Below, piece after piece: positions 1-5,425 of a stretch of DNA of 5,988 bases. The position numbers were made by a program, and so were the translations under genes. Within the stretch, counting starts at the first letter, position 1, and the number at the start of each line of letters is the position of its first letter. The notes under the pieces are model-generated. The model was not told the DNA's origin and did not search any database. It saw only the letters and a program-made list of their open reading frames with translations. Source of the stretch: Candidatus Zipacnadia bacterium (GTDB lineage Bacteria > Armatimonadota > UBA5377 > JALGUK01); the NCBI GenBank assembly GCA_029820875.1, contig JALGUK010000105.1, forward strand, positions 1 through 5,988, written 5' to 3'.

Positions 1-449
1 TTGCGCTCATCGAGCGTCTCGCCGACGCAGATAATCGGCGTCAGCCCGAACTCGAAGGCCGCATGGGCCTTGCGGTTGACGGTGGCGTCGTTGTCGCCGA
101 AGACCTTGAGCAGGTCCCCGGTCAGCTCAGGCTCAGGCACGCCGAAGCGAGCGCGCCGCTCTGAATGGCCGATGATAACGTACCGGCACCCGACGGCCTT
201 GAGCATGGGCGGAGCAATCTCGCCGGTGTATGCGCCGCTCTCCTTCCAGAACATGTTCTGGGCCGCCAGGCCGATGGCACTGCCCGCGAGGGCGTTTCCG
301 GCGGCATGTAGAGATACGAATGTCGGGGCGATGAGAATCTCCACGTTCTCAACGCCCTCCACCAGCGGGCGAAACTGCTCGATAAAGGCCGTGGTCTCGT
401 CCACCGTTTTGTTCATCTTCCAGTTGCCGGCGATAACAGGTTTTCGCAA
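1..449 (-). CDS. tpiA: Triosephosphate isomerase, N-terminal 149 residues (3' end beyond the window)
   Basis: This enzyme interconverts dihydroxyacetone phosphate and glyceraldehyde 3-phosphate in cytoplasmic glycolysis and gluconeogenesis. The protein begins MRKPVIAGNWKMN, with the substrate-binding Asn9 and catalytic Lys11 of the AGNWKMN signature. The electrophilic His95 lies in IIGHSERR (92-99), and the family motif PIICVGETLDER is visible just before the left edge. About 149 of the usual 250 or so residues are present; the catalytic Glu (AYEPVWAIGTG region) would lie outside the window. The reading frame is open to the edge and the family residues seen are intact. The start is TTG at 449-447, chosen because it places the N-terminus exactly where the family begins and because GGAGGAGA (463-456) lies 6 nt upstream; no ATG fits. 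It lies 201 bp downstream of the TPR gene on the same strand, so it may be co-transcribed or have its own promoter. Identification is very secure. Confidence 0.97.
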   Translation of the reverse strand, partial: MRKPVIAGNWKMNKTVDETTAFIEQFRPLVEGVENVEILIAPTFVSLHAAGNALAGSAIGLAAQNMFWKESGAYTGEIAPPMLKAVGCRYVIIGHSERRARFGVPEPELTGDLLKVFGDNDATVNRKAHAAFEFGLTPIICVGETLDER

Positions 450-455
450 TGTATT

Positions 456-463
456 TCTCCTCC
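456..463 (-). promoter_or_regulatory. Shine-Dalgarno site of tpiA
   Basis: On the minus strand this reads GGAGGAGA, 6 nt before the TTG codon at 449-447. It is a near-perfect anti-16S match at ideal spacing. It decides the non-ATG start of tpiA. Confidence 0.85.
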
Positions 464-546
464 GTATGGAATGTCAATCATGCAGGACTTGTCCCCTGCG
501 GCGAATATCTGCGAGAACAAATGGCAATTAGGCGCCGGGGGTATGG

Positions 547-611
547 ATTCCTCCTTTTCGGCGTTGGTGGGCTGTTGACGCAGCGCCTTCCCTGTGGCTC
601 GCAGGAGGAAT
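547..611 (-). repeat. 9-bp inverted repeat in the tpiA leader (possible SD/anti-SD stem)
   Basis: Plus-strand ATTCCTCCT at 547-555 is the exact reverse complement of AGGAGGAAT at 603-611, with 47 bp between the arms. In minus-strand mRNA the upstream arm (611-603) reads ATTCCTCCT, an anti-Shine-Dalgarno-like sequence. It could pair over 9 bp with AGGAGGAAT (555-547), or over 6 bp with the GGAGGA core of the true tpiA SD (463-458). The repeat is visible directly; a regulatory role is inference, and an inverted repeat this short over such a span can arise by chance. Confidence 0.35.
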
Positions 612-650
612 TGGTTCGGGGTGGGCGAACGATATGCCCGTGGGCGTGGC

Positions 651-1280
651 TCATCGGCTTCGCTCAATGAAGTATGCCACGAGCAGACCTGCTGCCAGCG
701 CCACCAACCATAGCAACCACCTTCGCCACCATGCTTTGCGGGTACGGATGACGGGGTTGGACAAGGGCAATTGGTCAGAGACTGGTGTCGCCTCCGGGTC
801 GCCGATGAGTTGATACAAGAGCTGCAATGCGTTGCGGTTGTCGGGGTTTATCTGCAGCTCCTTGCCTAATTCCTGGAAACATCTCTCGCGCTCATTACGC
901 GCCAGATATGCGACAGCGAGGTTGTAATGACAATCCGGATGCTTGGGATTGATAGCAAGGGCCTTCTCGAGCGCTTCGATGGCGCCGCTGCTGTCGTCTA
1001 CGGCGTTCTTCGCGGCGGCAAGATTCAAAAGAACGGTCGGATTCTCGGAATCAATGCGAGCCGCTTCAGTGAACTGGTCAATGGCAAGGCGAGGCTGCCC
1101 CGTGAGATAGTAAGCGGTGCCGAGGTTGATACGGGTTGTCAGGTCTTGAGGCATGAGGTCAGCGGCCTGTTGCAACTTCTTGACCGCGGGTTTGAGCTTG
1201 CGGGCACGCAGCAGGCGCGAACCCGCCGCGCGCAGCCGCTTGGCTTCCTGTTCCTGTCGTTTGGATGCAGGAGCGGGCAT
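651..1280 (-). CDS. Tail-anchored tetratricopeptide repeat (TPR) protein
   Basis: This 209-aa protein has about four consecutive TPR units, then a C-terminal membrane anchor. The repeats lie at roughly residues 13-46, 47-80, 81-114 and 115-148, with the usual spacing of N-L-A-x-A-Y, G-x-x-x-x-A-I and A-L-x-I-N-P elements (for example NLGTAYYLTGQ, AIEALEKALAINP, NLAVAYLARNE). A short linker follows, then one hydrophobic helix at about 188-205 preceded by RKAWWRR. By the positive-inside rule, this basic stretch puts the TPR domain in the cytoplasm with only a few residues beyond the membrane. There is no signal peptide. TPR domains are protein-interaction scaffolds, so no enzymatic role is suggested. 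The ATG at 1280 is chosen because GGAG sits 9 nt upstream; a TTG ten codons further upstream (1310) lacks an SD. It is divergent from the secretion/pilus ATPase and upstream of tpiA. The specific partner is unknown. Confidence 0.88.
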   Translation of the reverse strand: MPAPASKRQEQEAKRLRAAGSRLLRARKLKPAVKKLQQAADLMPQDLTTRINLGTAYYLTGQPRLAIDQFTEAARIDSENPTVLLNLAAAKNAVDDSSGAIEALEKALAINPKHPDCHYNLAVAYLARNERERCFQELGKELQINPDNRNALQLLYQLIGDPEATPVSDQLPLSNPVIRTRKAWWRRWLLWLVALAAGLLVAYFIERSR

Positions 1281-1422
1281 AGTATCTGGCTCCGTTGCCT
1301 GCTTTTGCAAGGTAATTCGGGGAGGCTGCTTGGAACTGCCGCGTCATCCCGCCGACTTGTGGGTGGTATTATAGGCTGTCAGTAGAATATGTGTCAACGG
1401 CTGATGCAATGGAGTGGTTGCA
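1281..1422. promoter_or_regulatory. Divergent intergenic region likely holding promoters for the TPR gene and the GspE/PilB ATPase gene
   Basis: These 142 bp separate two divergently transcribed genes, so promoters in both directions are expected. For the plus strand there is an AT-rich patch with -10-like hexamers TATTAT (1367-1372) and TAGAAT (1383-1388). The closest -35-like sequence, TTGTGG (1358-1363), is 19 bp from TAGAAT, longer than the optimum. No convincing promoter for the minus-strand gene was recognised. The location is inferred from gene layout; the exact elements are uncertain. Confidence 0.35.
1411..1414 (+). promoter_or_regulatory. Ribosome binding site deciding the GspE/PilB ATPase start
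   Basis: GGAG lies 8 nt before the ATG at 1423. It overlaps the in-frame GTG at 1414, which therefore is unlikely to be the start codon. Confidence 0.6.
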
Positions 1423-3147
1423 ATGGCTATTTCCGATGAGCGTATTGCGCAGGTGCTAGTTTCGCGCGGAGTCATCACCGACCAGCAACTTGAACGCGCC
1501 AGGCACATGCAGACCAATATGGGCGGCCCGTTGACCGAGGCGCTCATGCGCCTGGGATTCGTCACGGCGCAGGACCTCGGACAAGTGGCGGAGGCGCTCG
1601 AGGCTGAGCGGGGTAAGAAGGAGAGTCTCGCGAACTACCGGATTGATCCCGAGGCTATTCGCAGCATTCCTCGGAATGTGGCGGAGGAGCACCTCGTCCT
1701 GCCCATCGCCATGAGCGATGATCGCATCGTAGTCGCCATGTCCGACGCCACCAATGTTTTCGCGATGGATGAGGTGCGCACACGTACCGGGCGCAAGGTT
1801 GAGCCGATCGAAGTAGACGAGGACGAGCTTCGGAGAGCCATTGACGAATACTATTCCGTCCAGGCGCGTGATACAATCCCGATCTCAGGTGCAGTGGTAG
1901 ACACGTCGCGGCCCCTCGCCGAAACCGAGTTGCTTGCCGACGCAAGCGACGAGATAGTCCAGATGGTGGACCAGCGGCCGGTCATTCAGGTCGTGGACAC
2001 GATAATCAAGAAGGCCATTGATGCGCGGGCGAGCGATATCCACGTTGAGCCGAGGGAACACAATCTGACCATACGCTACCGCATTGACGGCATTTTGCAC
2101 AAGGTTTTCGAGCTGCCCAAGGATATGCAGGAAGTCGTCGCGGCGCGCCTGAAGATTCTGGCCAACATGGACATCGCCGAGCGGCGCCTGCCGCAGGATG
2201 GACGTTTCCAGGCGTCCGCGGGCGATAAGGTGGTTGACCTTCGCGTGTCGAGCCTCCCCACATTCTTCGGGGAGAAGGTCGTCCTGAGGCTGCTGGACAA
2301 AAGCCAGGTGCTGGTGTCTTTGAACCAACTCGGCTTTCTGCGCAATACCCTCGCCCAGTTTGAACGCCTCGTGACGGCGCCCCAGGGAATGATTCTGGTA
2401 ACAGGGCCGACCGGCAGCGGCAAAAGTACGACTTTATATGCCGCCTTGCAGCGGGTGAAGTCGGATACAAAGAACATTGTAACCGTGGAGGATCCGATCG
2501 AATACCAGGTTGAAGGCATCAACCAGAGCCAGGTACACTACAAGATCGGGCTGGATTTCGCAACTTCGCTCCGCTCCATCCTCCGGCAGGATCCAGACGT
2601 TATCCTCGTGGGCGAAATCCGCGACCTGGACACTGCGGAGATGGCCTTCCGCGCATCTCTGACCGGTCATCTTGTTCTGAGCACGCTTCATACCAACGAC
2701 GCCCCGAGTGCTGTGACGCGCCTGATGGACATGGGCGTAGAGCCGTACCTTATAGCATCTTCGGTAATCGGCGTGCTCGCGCAACGGCTCGTCCGCCAGA
2801 TATGCACACGCTGTAAGAGTCAGTATACGCCGCACCCAGTGGAACTGAAGCAGCTTGGTCTTTCCGAGGAGGATGCCACCAGGATGACGTTCCACCGTGG
2901 ACAGGGTTGCGCCCACTGCCGCAATACCGGATACTACGGGCGAGTCGGCATTTTCGAGCTGATGACGATGGATAACGATATCCGCCATTTGATAATGTCC
3001 GGTGCTTCGGCTGCGGACCTGCGCGCTGTAGCCATCAAAGGCGGGATGTACACCCTGCGCGATGACGGCCTCCAGAAGATAAACAGCGGGATGACGACGG
3101 CTGAGGAGGTCATCAGGGCGGTGTATACGGAAACCGATGTGCTGTAG
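1423..3147 (+). CDS. pilB: GspE/PilB-family type II secretion / type IV pilus assembly ATPase
   Basis: This 574-aa cytoplasmic hexameric ATPase would power pilin or pseudopilin polymerisation. The N-terminus (about 7-59) has the tandem 24-5-24 residue layout of an MshEN domain, and about 72-145 resembles the second T2SSE_N segment. The catalytic core has the N2 domain (SDIHVEP 204-210, RYRIDG 218-223, RRLPQDGRF 254-262), Walker A GPTGSGKS (328-335, Lys334), Asp box VEDPIEY (355-361), Walker B DPDVILVGEIRD (390-401, Glu398) and His box (TGHLVLSTLHTND 414-426). A tetracysteine zinc site follows (CTRC 461-464, CAHC 496-499). All key residues are intact and the length suits the PilB/MshE type better than the shorter GspE. 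The ATG at 1423 is chosen because GGAG (1411-1414) is 8 nt upstream; an in-frame GTG at 1414 overlaps that SD. The next gene lies 35 bp downstream. No other pilus genes are in view, so PilB versus GspE is not settled; family assignment is very secure. Confidence 0.93.
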   Translation: MAISDERIAQVLVSRGVITDQQLERARHMQTNMGGPLTEALMRLGFVTAQDLGQVAEALEAERGKKESLANYRIDPEAIRSIPRNVAEEHLVLPIAMSDDRIVVAMSDATNVFAMDEVRTRTGRKVEPIEVDEDELRRAIDEYYSVQARDTIPISGAVVDTSRPLAETELLADASDEIVQMVDQRPVIQVVDTIIKKAIDARASDIHVEPREHNLTIRYRIDGILHKVFELPKDMQEVVAARLKILANMDIAERRLPQDGRFQASAGDKVVDLRVSSLPTFFGEKVVLRLLDKSQVLVSLNQLGFLRNTLAQFERLVTAPQGMILVTGPTGSGKSTTLYAALQRVKSDTKNIVTVEDPIEYQVEGINQSQVHYKIGLDFATSLRSILRQDPDVILVGEIRDLDTAEMAFRASLTGHLVLSTLHTNDAPSAVTRLMDMGVEPYLIASSVIGVLAQRLVRQICTRCKSQYTPHPVELKQLGLSEEDATRMTFHRGQGCAHCRNTGYYGRVGIFELMTMDNDIRHLIMSGASAADLRAVAIKGGMYTLRDDGLQKINSGMTTAEEVIRAVYTETDVL

Positions 3148-3168
3148 GTGCGGCCGGATGAGTGGCAG

Positions 3169-3174
3169 AAGGAG
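3169..3174 (+). promoter_or_regulatory. Ribosome binding site of the ABC-2 permease gene
   Basis: AAGGAG lies 8 nt before the ATG at 3183. It supports that start over the in-frame GTG at 3162, which would add seven residues and has no good SD of its own. Confidence 0.7.
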
Positions 3175-3182
3175 CATTGTGC

Positions 3183-4049
3183 ATGTCAGGGGAAACAGGC
3201 ATTGTCCACGTCTTAAAGCCGCGCGTGAAGAATCCACAGAGCAACCAGGGTGACAACGTAGTGTGGCAGAGCATTGTAGAAGTCTGGCATCGAAGAGAGC
3301 TGGTGCGGGCGCTGATTTCGCGCGACCTGAAGGTCCGTTACCGCAACTCGTTCCTCGGCTTTTTCTGGTCGCTGCTGACGCCGCTTTTGATGATGGTTGT
3401 TTTCACGTTGGTTTTCAAGTACGGCGTCCGCCTAATCCGCGAGCCTGATTACTCGGTCAAGCTCATCTGTGCCCTGTTGCCTTGGCTGTACTTTCAGAAT
3501 TCCCTCGTTCAATCCTGCACATGTGTTCTGGAACACCGCGATCTCGTAAAGAAGGTATACTTCCCACGCGAGGTGTTGCCGATAGCAATCGTGGGGGGGA
3601 ACCTGGTTCACTATCTCCTCTCGCTCGGCGTCCTTTTTGCTTACTTTGTGGGATTGCGGGTTGATGTTTCCGCGACGCTGTTGTTTTTGCCCGTGATTAT
3701 CCTCGTGCAGACCATGCTGACGTTGGGTATTTCTTTCTTCCTCGCGCCTCTTCACACATTCTTTCACGACACCGAATACGCAGTCAATGCGGCGCTGATG
3801 GCGCTGTTTTACGTCAGTCCCATCATTTACATGGTCTCATACGTGGAGCGCAGTCATCCTCGACTGATGGCCGTGTATATGCTCAATCCGATTGCCGTTT
3901 TCGCCGACAGTTATAGGCGCGTTATGATTGGGAATTGCCTGCCCGAGCCGAAATACTTCCTCATCGCCACCTTCATCTCAGTGGCCGTCCTGGTTGCAGG
4001 GTATCGCTATTTCCGCTCACGCCAATGGCGACTGCCGGAAGTTCTTTAG
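3183..4049 (+). CDS. ABC-2 type permease, polysaccharide / O-antigen exporter family (Wzm/TagG-like)
   Basis: This 288-aa inner-membrane permease has the features of the Wzm/RfbA/TagG/KpsM family, whose members pair with an ABC ATPase to export lipid-linked polysaccharide. An amphipathic N-terminal stretch leads into the family signature SRDLKVRYRNSFLGFFWSLL (46-65). The motif LVKKVYFPREVLPIA follows (121-135). About six membrane helices are apparent (roughly 58-78, 94-114, 134-157, 166-188, 203-221, 258-276), and the protein ends in a basic cytoplasmic tail (YRYFRSRQWRLPEVL). Length is normal for the family and the frame is intact. The ATG start has AAGGAG 8 nt upstream. The gene is 35 bp behind the secretion ATPase gene on the same strand, so co-transcription is possible although the functions differ. 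The partner ATPase (Wzt-like), normally adjacent, is not on either side here; downstream lies a convergent SDR gene. The exact substrate (O-antigen, capsule, teichoic-like polymer) cannot be told. Confidence 0.9.
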   Translation: MSGETGIVHVLKPRVKNPQSNQGDNVVWQSIVEVWHRRELVRALISRDLKVRYRNSFLGFFWSLLTPLLMMVVFTLVFKYGVRLIREPDYSVKLICALLPWLYFQNSLVQSCTCVLEHRDLVKKVYFPREVLPIAIVGGNLVHYLLSLGVLFAYFVGLRVDVSATLLFLPVIILVQTMLTLGISFFLAPLHTFFHDTEYAVNAALMALFYVSPIIYMVSYVERSHPRLMAVYMLNPIAVFADSYRRVMIGNCLPEPKYFLIATFISVAVLVAGYRYFRSRQWRLPEVL

Positions 4050-4056
4050 TGCTGAG

Positions 4057-4073
4057 GGGTCATTTGTGGACCC
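4057..4073. terminator. Short hairpin at the convergent gene ends (weak candidate terminator)
   Basis: GGGTC (4057-4061), a 7-nt loop and GACCC (4069-4073) form a perfect 5-bp stem. It lies directly after the permease stop and overlaps the stop codon and last codons of the convergent SDR gene. No T-tract follows on either strand, so it is not a classical intrinsic terminator. It is the only structure seen where two transcripts converge 10 bp apart. Confidence 0.25.
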
Positions 4074-5004
4074 GACCCGAGTCAAAGGTCCAGCGTACGG
4101 CGTCCTCAGTAGCTTCCTCGGGGGTATAGCGCGGCTCATACCCGAGATGACTGCGGGCCTTGGCGATGGAGAAGCACATGTGTTCGCACAGGAACCTCAA
4201 GCCGGCGGGACTCAGCTTGCCGGATGGAGCATATCGGGCAATCAGCTCCTCGGCCGGGGCGAACTCGATTGGAGGGGCTGTGCCGATGCAATCGGCGACC
4301 ACGTTCACATAAGCTTGCAGGGTGAGCGCGTAGCTGCTCGAAGCGATGTAGATTTGTCCGAGTGCCTCCTCTCTCCCTACCGCCCGTACAAAGACATCAG
4401 CGATATCTTCCACATGCCCGGGCTGCAGGAGGGCACGCCCGTCGTTGGGGACCGTAATCGGTTTCCCGTCGGCCACTCGCTGCAAGAAGCCTGCACTGCG
4501 CCCGCCCCAGATGTCGATGGGCACCAGCCCGGCGCCGATTATATTTGTAGGCCTGATAATCGTAACAGGAATCCGGCCCTCGTTATGGTACTGGAGTGCG
4601 AGTTCGTCCACCGCTTTCTTGTTTCCAAAGCCCGTGCCGAACTGTTCGGGTGCGAGATAGGGATCGCTCTCGCGCCCGGGCACTCGCGCAAGCGGTGCAT
4701 AGCCGCCGGTTGAGCTGCAGTGGATATACTGCGCAACCCGTCCTGCGAATGCGTCGAGGATAGTGCGGGTGACATTGACGTCGGAGGGAATGACATCCAG
4801 GACTACGTCCGGCCTCAGGTCCCGAAACACACGTTCAAAGCGTGGATGCGTCCGGTCGGCGAGGATGCGCTGTACTGACGATGGAATATGGAATCGCTCA
4901 TCTCTGCCTCGGCTTATGAGCTGGACGTCATGCCCTTCGAGCACGAGGCCCTTGACAATGTTGTGGCCAAGCCATCCCGAACCGCTGATTACCAGCACTT
5001 TCAT
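4060..5004 (-). CDS. NAD-dependent epimerase/dehydratase-like protein (extended/atypical SDR) with altered catalytic Tyr
   Basis: This 314-aa cytoplasmic protein has a Rossmann fold. It begins MKVLVISGSGWLGHN, where Ser7-x-x-Gly10-x-x-Gly13 replaces the usual GxxGxxG. Next come a typical strand-helix-strand with LISRGR (29-34), LADRTHP (48-54), PDVVLDV (65-71), Ser97/Ser98 in the active-site strand (YIHCSSTGGY), and IIRPTNIIGAG (149-159). HVEDIADVF, the substrate-side motif, follows later. The catalytic YxxxK reads FGNKK, Phe126 to Lys130, so the general-acid Tyr is missing. The start pattern and RGR motif resemble the CSP41/SDR_a5 branch more than classical UDP-glucose epimerases. Family members act on nucleotide-sugars or bind RNA, so the substrate is not predictable. 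ATG 5004 is chosen because the Rossmann strand begins there, although the nearest SD (GGAGGG) is 16 nt away and thus weak. The gene converges on the ABC-2 permease with a 10-bp gap; a role in polysaccharide precursor chemistry is possible but only inferred. Confidence 0.87.
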   Translation of the reverse strand: MKVLVISGSGWLGHNIVKGLVLEGHDVQLISRGRDERFHIPSSVQRILADRTHPRFERVFRDLRPDVVLDVIPSDVNVTRTILDAFAGRVAQYIHCSSTGGYAPLARVPGRESDPYLAPEQFGTGFGNKKAVDELALQYHNEGRIPVTIIRPTNIIGAGLVPIDIWGGRSAGFLQRVADGKPITVPNDGRALLQPGHVEDIADVFVRAVGREEALGQIYIASSSYALTLQAYVNVVADCIGTAPPIEFAPAEELIARYAPSGKLSPAGLRFLCEHMCFSIAKARSHLGYEPRYTPEEATEDAVRWTFDSGRVHK

Positions 5005-5100
5005 GTTATTGCTTGCACCACCCTCCGCAAAACGTGGGCGTCTTTCACGCTGCACAGTCTGAAAAGCTGTGGCTATTGATTCTGTACCAGCGGCGTTGTT

Positions 5101-5119
5101 CCCTTCAACAAATGAAGGG
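5101..5119. repeat. Perfect 7-5-7 palindrome (CCCTTCA-ACAAA-TGAAGGG)
   Basis: CCCTTCA (5101-5107) and TGAAGGG (5113-5119) are exact reverse complements around the spacer ACAAA. No T-tract follows on either strand, which argues against an intrinsic terminator. It lies 73 bp before the zinc-ribbon start and 96 bp before the SDR start, a plausible place for a shared operator or an mRNA leader hairpin. Function is inferred from position only. Confidence 0.5.
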
Positions 5120-5179
5120 CAGCGTGGACCGGTGGGGAAAGCAACCACTACGCGCATGCCGGATTTGCAGATTTTCCTT

Positions 5180-5185
5180 GGAGGA
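5180..5185 (+). promoter_or_regulatory. Ribosome binding site of the zinc-ribbon gene
   Basis: GGAGGA lies 7 nt before the ATG at 5193, a near-ideal SD. It fixes this start; the frame is open upstream to 5013, but no codon there has comparable support. Confidence 0.8.
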
Positions 5186-5192
5186 AACCCTC

Positions 5193-5423
5193 ATGTCGAG
5201 GCCCAAGCAGCCGAGGCCGCAACTGAGTCTCGGACTGCCGGAAGTGGAGCGCGTCAAGCGCAGACGCGGCATACGCCGGCGTTGTAAGGAGGCAAGCAAG
5301 GAGCTGACGCTGAAGCTCTTTGCGGCCCCCATTAACGCCCGATGCGGACGGTGTGGAGCGCAACTTACGGTGTGCGGCCGGGCGGGAATTTGCGACGAAT
5401 GCGGGGCAGTAGTGGTACTTTGA
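5193..5423 (+). CDS. Small basic zinc-ribbon-like protein of unknown function
   Basis: This 76-aa protein was not recognised as a named family. The N-terminal two thirds are strongly basic and probably partly disordered then helical: MSRPKQPRPQ, then VKRRRGIRRR (21-30) and a likely helix ASKELTLKLF (34-43). The C-terminus has a four-cysteine zinc-ribbon pattern, C51-x2-C54 and C67-x2-C70 with 12 residues between the pairs, plus an extra Cys61. Such a layout suits nucleic-acid or protein binding, but no function can be named. There is no signal peptide or membrane segment, so it should be cytoplasmic. The start has an excellent SD. Its TGA stop shares its last base with the ATG of the following EamA transporter gene (TGATG), so the two are very likely translationally coupled. 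The strong SD, intact frame and overlap support it as a real gene. Confidence 0.8.
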   Translation: MSRPKQPRPQLSLGLPEVERVKRRRGIRRRCKEASKELTLKLFAAPINARCGRCGAQLTVCGRAGICDECGAVVVL

Positions 5424-5425
5424 TG
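5421..5425 (+). other. TGATG stop/start overlap coupling the zinc-ribbon and EamA genes
   Basis: TGA (5421-5423) ends the zinc-ribbon frame and ATG (5423-5425) begins the EamA frame, sharing one A. Overlaps of this kind are typical of translational coupling by ribosome re-initiation. Confidence 0.8.

Larger units (their letters stand above)
450..650. other. Intergenic region between the TPR gene and tpiA (tpiA leader)
   Basis: These 201 bp hold no convincing gene on either strand. The short open frames that cross them run into the flanking genes and start at unsupported codons. The region carries the tpiA ribosome binding site, an unused second SD-like sequence (minus-strand AGGAGGAAT, 555-547), and its exact inverted copy at 611-603. 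No clear sigma-70 promoter or T-tract terminator was seen. Whether tpiA is transcribed from here or by read-through from the TPR gene is undecided. Confidence 0.6.
5005..5192. promoter_or_regulatory. Divergent intergenic region between the SDR gene and the zinc-ribbon/EamA gene pair
   Basis: These 188 bp between divergent genes should contain promoters in both directions, but no clear -35/-10 pair was recognised. The region holds a perfect palindrome at 5101-5119 and a weaker CACAG-9-CTGTG inverted repeat at 5053-5071. Its right end carries the strong SD of the zinc-ribbon gene. Confidence 0.4.

Noticed and set aside
413..667. A minus-strand open frame of about 84 codons spanning the end of the TPR gene, the tpiA leader and the start of tpiA
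   Set aside because: It starts with TTG without an SD, overlaps two secure genes in other frames, and its translation shows no domain-like pattern.
449..670. A plus-strand open frame opposite the tpiA leader
   Set aside because: It has no SD at its start and no recognisable protein features, and it lies antisense to tpiA regulatory sequence and the TPR gene end.
1281..1310. A TTG start ten codons upstream for the TPR protein
   Set aside because: No SD precedes the TTG at 1310, while the ATG at 1280 has GGAG at 9 nt. It is not excluded but is less likely.
2434..3237. A long (267-codon) minus-strand open frame opposite the GspE/PilB ATPase gene
   Set aside because: It is a shadow in GC-rich coding DNA. 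The plus strand encodes an intact ATPase with every motif in place, and the minus-strand translation resembles no protein family.
3928..4713. A 261-codon plus-strand open frame across the permease end and the SDR gene
   Set aside because: It runs antisense to the well-supported SDR and out of frame with the permease end, and it has no SD or domain features.
5005..5157. An N-terminal extension of the SDR gene, with the frame open to 5157 (51 more residues)
   Set aside because: The Rossmann strand starts at the ATG at 5004. The extension is Arg/Pro-rich without a fold or SD, and it would swallow the divergent intergenic region and its palindrome.
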